DNA of 64,000 nucleotides from JAJFUV01 sp964384215 (GTDB taxonomy: Bacteria > Acidobacteriota > Terriglobia > Bryobacterales > Bryobacteraceae). The DNA lies in NCBI GenBank assembly GCA_964384215.1, contig CAYLLB010000019.1, positions 1 to 64,000 of the forward strand, given 5' to 3'. Shown here piece after piece: positions 60,549 through 64,000 of this stretch (position 1 is its first letter; every line of letters starts with the position of its first letter). The notes beneath the pieces are model-generated. The model was not told the origin of the DNA and did not search any database. It saw only the letters and a list, made by a program, of their open reading frames with translations. The position numbers and the translations under genes are program-made.

Positions 60549-62305
60549 GAGCCGGGGCCGGCGTTGCGTTCGCGGCCCGCGCTCAGAACCAGCCGAAAAA
60601 GCAGTTCGTCGAAGAGCGCGTCGAGCGCATCACCGCGCCTCCCAAGCCCGCGCTTGCCATCAATCACCTCGGCTTTCTGCCGGGCGGCAAGAAGATCGTC
60701 ATCTTCCGCCTTACCGGCGAGGCGCCCGCGGAATTCGTGCTTCGCGACATCGGCTCGCAGCCGAAGCCCCCCGAATTACACCGGCGCTTCACTCGCGTTA
60801 CCTCGGATTTGGGCGATTGCCTGGTCGGCGATTTCAGCGACATCGAGCGGCCCGGCATGTACCAGGTGACGGCCGGATCGGAGAAGTCCGTGCCGTTCTT
60901 CATCCGGGACGACGTCTGGCAGCGCACCCTCGCGAAGGCGGTGAGTTACATACACTCGCAGCGCTGCGGGCAGGAAGTGCCGAACGTACACCCGGCCTGC
61001 CACCTGGACGACGCGCGGCAGCGCGACACCGGCGAACACATCGATACCACCGGCGGCTGGCACGACGCCGGTGACCTTCGCAAGTGGGTGAGCGCCACCA
61101 TCCTCAACGGGATCGCGCTCATCGGGTTGACGCGCAGCCTCGGGGACAAGTGGGATGCCGCGGGAAGCGGGGTGAAGACGCTGCTCGACGAAGCGCGCTG
61201 GGGCAACACGTACTTCCTCAAGATGCAGGACAAGGACGGCCGCGTGCGGAACGATGTGGCCGGCGGCGTCAACGGCGACAACAGCGACAACCACTGGACC
61301 GACAACCAAACCGGAACGCCCGACGACCGCTACATCAATCCGGCGAAGCCGGCCTCGGTGCAGGCCCTGTTTACCCTCTTCGAAGGGATGATGGCTAACG
61401 CCTTCGGCGACGCCGACGCAGCCTATGGGCAACAGTGCCTGCATGCGGCCCTGCGCTGCTGGGACGCGGCCAACCGCTTCGGCGGCACGGGCGACCTGGC
61501 GTGGTGGGCGATGGCGGCCGCCGAACTGGACCGCGCCACAGGAGGCGTCAAATATCGAAATTACGCCATCAATTTCGGTTCGCAGATCGTCTCGCTGCAG
61601 AACACAGAGTTCTCGAACGGGCAGAAGCTGGTGCGCGGATGGTTCCGCGCCTCGGGCAACAGCCCGGAGCCGTACGTTGACGTTGTTCACGGCGCTCTTC
61701 CTGTTCTGGCGCTGCTCAGATTGATAGAAGCCTATCCGAATGTCGAAGAGGCGGAGGCCTGGCGCGACGCGGTCAAGCGGCATCTGGACGAATACGTGCT
61801 GCCCATGGCCGCGCGCTCGCCATACCGCATCGTGCCATTCGGCATCTTCCGCGGCTCGCCATCTCCGGAACTCTACCGGCCGCTGGAGGGCAAGTTGACC
61901 TACCGCTTCTTCATGCCCGTGCGGCACACCGATTGGTGGGTGGGCACCACCAGCCACCTGGAAAGCTACGCGCACGCACTCTCGCTTGCTTCGAAGATCC
62001 TCGGCAAGCGCGCCTACCGGGATCTCGCTTTGAGACAGCTCGAATGGGTGATGGGCGCCAACCCGTTCGGAGCCTGCTTGATGACGGGCGAAGGGATGCG
62101 CAATCCGTATCCGCACTCGCGCTTCGTGGGACTCATTCCCGGCGGCATCATGAATGGTATCGCCGGCAACGCGCGGGACGAGCCGATCCTGGATATCGAA
62201 AACGGCTTCGACTGGCGCACCACCGAATACTGGACGCCGCACAACGCCTATTACATCCAGGCGGTCGCCTCACTGGCGGCCATGCGTGCCGCGTTTGAAT
62301 CGTAA
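60524..62305 (+). CDS. Exported glycoside hydrolase family 9 (cellulase-type)
   Basis: 593 residues from ATG 60524; GAAG lies upstream. A Tat-like signal (MDRRTFLTGAGAGVAFAARA) leads into an Ig-like cellulase N-terminal domain (LAINHLGFLPGGKKIVIFRL, ERPGMYQVTAGSEKSVPF) and the GH9 (alpha/alpha)6 barrel: GGWHDAGDLRKW (~residue 176, catalytic base region), ALRCWDAANRFGGTG, WVMGANPFGACLMTGEG and the acid Glu in WRTTEYWTPHNAYY (~567). It hydrolyses beta-glucans. The promoter has been remodelled by the inserted element; the following epimerase gene begins four bases after the stop. Confidence 0.92.
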   Translation: MDRRTFLTGAGAGVAFAARAQNQPKKQFVEERVERITAPPKPALAINHLGFLPGGKKIVIFRLTGEAPAEFVLRDIGSQPKPPELHRRFTRVTSDLGDCLVGDFSDIERPGMYQVTAGSEKSVPFFIRDDVWQRTLAKAVSYIHSQRCGQEVPNVHPACHLDDARQRDTGEHIDTTGGWHDAGDLRKWVSATILNGIALIGLTRSLGDKWDAAGSGVKTLLDEARWGNTYFLKMQDKDGRVRNDVAGGVNGDNSDNHWTDNQTGTPDDRYINPAKPASVQALFTLFEGMMANAFGDADAAYGQQCLHAALRCWDAANRFGGTGDLAWWAMAAAELDRATGGVKYRNYAINFGSQIVSLQNTEFSNGQKLVRGWFRASGNSPEPYVDVVHGALPVLALLRLIEAYPNVEEAEAWRDAVKRHLDEYVLPMAARSPYRIVPFGIFRGSPSPELYRPLEGKLTYRFFMPVRHTDWWVGTTSHLESYAHALSLASKILGKRAYRDLALRQLEWVMGANPFGACLMTGEGMRNPYPHSRFVGLIPGGIMNGIAGNARDEPILDIENGFDWRTTEYWTPHNAYYIQAVASLAAMRAAFES

Positions 62306-62309
62306 GATA

Positions 62310-63239
62310 ATGCTACCGATGACCCGCCGCACCGCGCTTCAATTGTGCTCCCTTCCGCTCTTTCGGGGCCTCGGCCTCGCTTCGGCGCGTTCTTACCGGC
62401 TCGGCTGCCAGACGCTCCCGTACCGCAACCAGGCGTTGCCGCGCGCCATCGAAGGGATCCGCAAAGCCGGCTATCGCTACGTGCAGGTCTACCACATGCA
62501 CGCGGGACGGCTGGTATTTGCGCCCGAAACGCCCCGCGCCGAATTGGACGACCTGCGCCAGCGCTTGAAGGATGCGGGCCTGGATATGTTCTGCGGATTC
62601 GTGGGATTGCGCGGCGACCTGCGCAAGCCGGAGAACTTCACCCTCTACTTGAAGGAACTCGATCTCGCCCGCGAGTTCGGCGTGCGGACCGTGGTTGGCA
62701 TCGGTCCCGGCTACTACACGAAGTTTCCCGGCATGCCCAAGCGCGCGAGCGATTGGGAGAGAGAAGTCGCCGAATTCCTGCCCGCGCTGGAGCGCGCCGT
62801 CCGGCACGCGGCTTCCATCGGCGTCACCATCACCATCAAGCCGCACACTGGGCTGGCCTGCCATGGCAAGGCGGGCCTGGAACTGATGCGGCGCCTGCCG
62901 AGCGAGAACCTGAAGATCTGCTGGGATGCCGGCAACGTGTCGTTCTATGAAGGGATTCATCCGGACCCGGATCTGCCGGATCTGGCGCCGTATGTCAAAG
63001 CAGTCTGTGTCAAAGACCATCGCGGCCTGCGCGCTAATCCCGACTTTCCCGTGCCGGGTCAGGGCCAGATCGATCACGAACTGATGTTCAAGATCCTGTT
63101 TGGTGCGGGATTTGACGGCCCGATCTCGGTGGAGCGCATCGACGGGACCGACAACGCCATGACGATGCCCGCCGAGTTGATCGATGCGCGCATCGCCGCG
63201 GCGCGCGCGTATTTAGCTCCGCTGCTGGATAAGATTTAA
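62310..63239 (+). CDS. Xylose-isomerase-like TIM-barrel sugar epimerase/isomerase
   Basis: 309 residues from ATG 62310 (or ATG 62319). N-terminal TRRTALQLCSLPLFRGLGLA looks like a Tat signal. The AP-endonuclease-2/xylose-isomerase-like barrel is seen from AIEGIRKAGYRYVQVYHM, LDLAREFGVRTVVGIGPG, IKPHTGLACHGKAG, LKICWDAGNVSFYEG, VKAVCVKDHRG and GFDGPISVERIDG, with His/Asp/Glu metal ligands. Likely acts on a monosaccharide from the upstream glycosidases. It overlaps convergent bcp by 27 bases. Confidence 0.85.
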   Translation: MLPMTRRTALQLCSLPLFRGLGLASARSYRLGCQTLPYRNQALPRAIEGIRKAGYRYVQVYHMHAGRLVFAPETPRAELDDLRQRLKDAGLDMFCGFVGLRGDLRKPENFTLYLKELDLAREFGVRTVVGIGPGYYTKFPGMPKRASDWEREVAEFLPALERAVRHAASIGVTITIKPHTGLACHGKAGLELMRRLPSENLKICWDAGNVSFYEGIHPDPDLPDLAPYVKAVCVKDHRGLRANPDFPVPGQGQIDHELMFKILFGAGFDGPISVERIDGTDNAMTMPAELIDARIAAARAYLAPLLDKI

Positions 63240-63716
63240 CGCGGCTAGCGCTTCCAATACCTGCGCCGCGTGTCCTTCCGCGCGGACCTTGTCGAAGATC
63301 TTGAGGATCTTGCCGTCGGGCCCGATGATGAACGTACTGCGCACGATGCCCATGGTCTTCTTGCCATACATGTTCTTCTCGCGCCATACGCCGTAAGCCT
63401 GCGCGGCGGCCTTCTCCGAATCCGACAGCAGCGTGAACGGCAGGCCGTACTTCACCTTGAACCTGGCTTGCTTTTCGACCGGGCAGGGCGAAACGCCGAC
63501 AATCACCGCGCCGGCCGTCTCGAAGCGCTGCCGCCTGTCGCGGAACTCGCAAGCCTCAGTGGTGCATCCCGGGGTGTCCGCTTTCGGATAGAAGTAGAGC
63601 ACCACGGTCTTGCCCCGGAGGCCGGACAGCCGGAAGGGTTCGCCCGTGTCCGTCTGGAGTTGAATGTCGGGGGCAGGGCTGCCTTCACCGAGGGGGGCGG
63701 AGGTTATTTTTGCCAT
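63213..63716 (-). CDS. bcp: Thioredoxin-dependent peroxiredoxin (BCP/PrxQ)
   Basis: 167 residues from ATG 63716. AhpC/TSA fold with the peroxidatic cysteine in ADTPGCTTEACEFRD and the resolving cysteine five residues later, as in BCP of the alpha-helix-2 type. Also LVLEG-type start replaced by PLGEGSPAPDIQLQTDTGEP, VVLYFYPKADTPG, YGVWREKNMYGKKTMGIVRS (usual bcp end region). It reduces hydroperoxides with thioredoxin in the cytoplasm. Convergent overlap with the epimerase gene. Confidence 0.94.
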   Translation of the reverse strand: MAKITSAPLGEGSPAPDIQLQTDTGEPFRLSGLRGKTVVLYFYPKADTPGCTTEACEFRDRRQRFETAGAVIVGVSPCPVEKQARFKVKYGLPFTLLSDSEKAAAQAYGVWREKNMYGKKTMGIVRSTFIIGPDGKILKIFDKVRAEGHAAQVLEALAALNLIQQRS

Positions 63717-63844
63717 ACCTTTTGGATTCCGGAACGGCAAGACGGGACGCGGAAATTGCGAGAAGCCGTCGATGCGCCGGTTCGTCAATAGGCGATCTTC
63801 GATAAGATCGGTTCTGCGGTTCTCCGAACTCAACGCTTGTACCC

Positions 63845-64000
63845 ATGAAAACGAAACTGCCATTCATCCTGATGACCGCGATTGCCTGGGCCGTTCCTCC
63901 ATCGGCGCTGCCTCAGGCGTTCAAGCCCACGGTTGTCGCCACTCCCGGGCGGGAGTCCAAGGCATACGAGGAATGCAGGCGCGCGCTGGTGAAGCCCGGC
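63845..64000 (+). CDS. N-terminus of an exported protein, cut by the window end
   Basis: 52 codons to the window edge without a stop. MKTKLPFILMTAIAWAVPPS is a signal peptide; the mature start (VVATPGRESKAYEECRRALV) is not diagnostic of any family. Divergent from bcp. Confidence 0.6.
   Translation, partial: MKTKLPFILMTAIAWAVPPSALPQAFKPTVVATPGRESKAYEECRRALVKPG

Overview
The window looks like a chromosomal segment of a high-GC, soil-type acidobacterium of the Bryobacterales/Solibacter kind. This is an inference from gene content: many Sec/Tat-exported hydrolases (GH2, GH5, GH9, a DUF4838 protein, S46, M14, ceramidase-like and creatininase-like enzymes), acidobacterial-style secreted proteins of unknown function, and a PEP-CTERM-like anchor. 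There is no plasmid backbone, phage, CRISPR array, rRNA or tRNA that I can see. Genes are densely packed, on both strands, with several 4-nt overlaps.

Layout. 1-1.8 kb: two decayed genes facing away from each other (a truncated secreted protein and the 3' half of an M42 aminopeptidase). 2-4 kb: a secreted unknown with a near-consensus sigma-70 promoter, and a secreted creatininase. 4.1-11.9 kb: a three-gene cluster of an SPFH/flotillin-like membrane protein, an 1865-residue cytoplasmic fusion of two aminotransferase-like domains to a PEP-carboxylase-like domain, and a GlmS-type SIS isomerase; this is the most novel part of the window. 12-15 kb: a PEP-CTERM metzincin, an ECF sigma/anti-sigma operon and an IscA/ErpA-type Fe-S protein. 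15.4-22.6 kb: GH2 enzyme, the murQ-murA-rhodanese operon, and a NYN/LOTUS protein. 23-27.4 kb: an apparently autoregulated LacI repressor and an exported amidohydrolase / PLP lyase-like / RidA group. 27.5-40.3 kb: nhaR, glgX, GH5, an M14 peptidase interrupted by one in-frame TGA, thiD, and an operon with a PP2C phosphatase and secreted proteins.

40.4-49.5 kb: a NapH/NapG-like multi-cluster ferredoxin with an Fe-S aldo/keto-reductase-like partner, an M16 protease, a TPM/nucleotidyltransferase-like/LemA operon, and a pair of enzymes fitting the last two steps of the Weimberg-type pentose/uronate oxidation. 49.5-58 kb: recX, envelope helper proteins, a permuted ATP-grasp protein, and a run of secreted hydrolases. 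58-63.2 kb: divergent DUF4838 and GH9 genes whose shared promoter region carries a ~300-bp element with 28-bp terminal inverted repeats between 70-bp direct repeats, followed by a TIM-barrel epimerase, then bcp and the start of one more exported protein.

Functionally the region mixes housekeeping (murA, thiD, recX, bcp, Fe-S assembly) with polysaccharide and peptide degradation. Motif statements come from reading the translated sequence; family assignments come from remembered family motifs without database searches.
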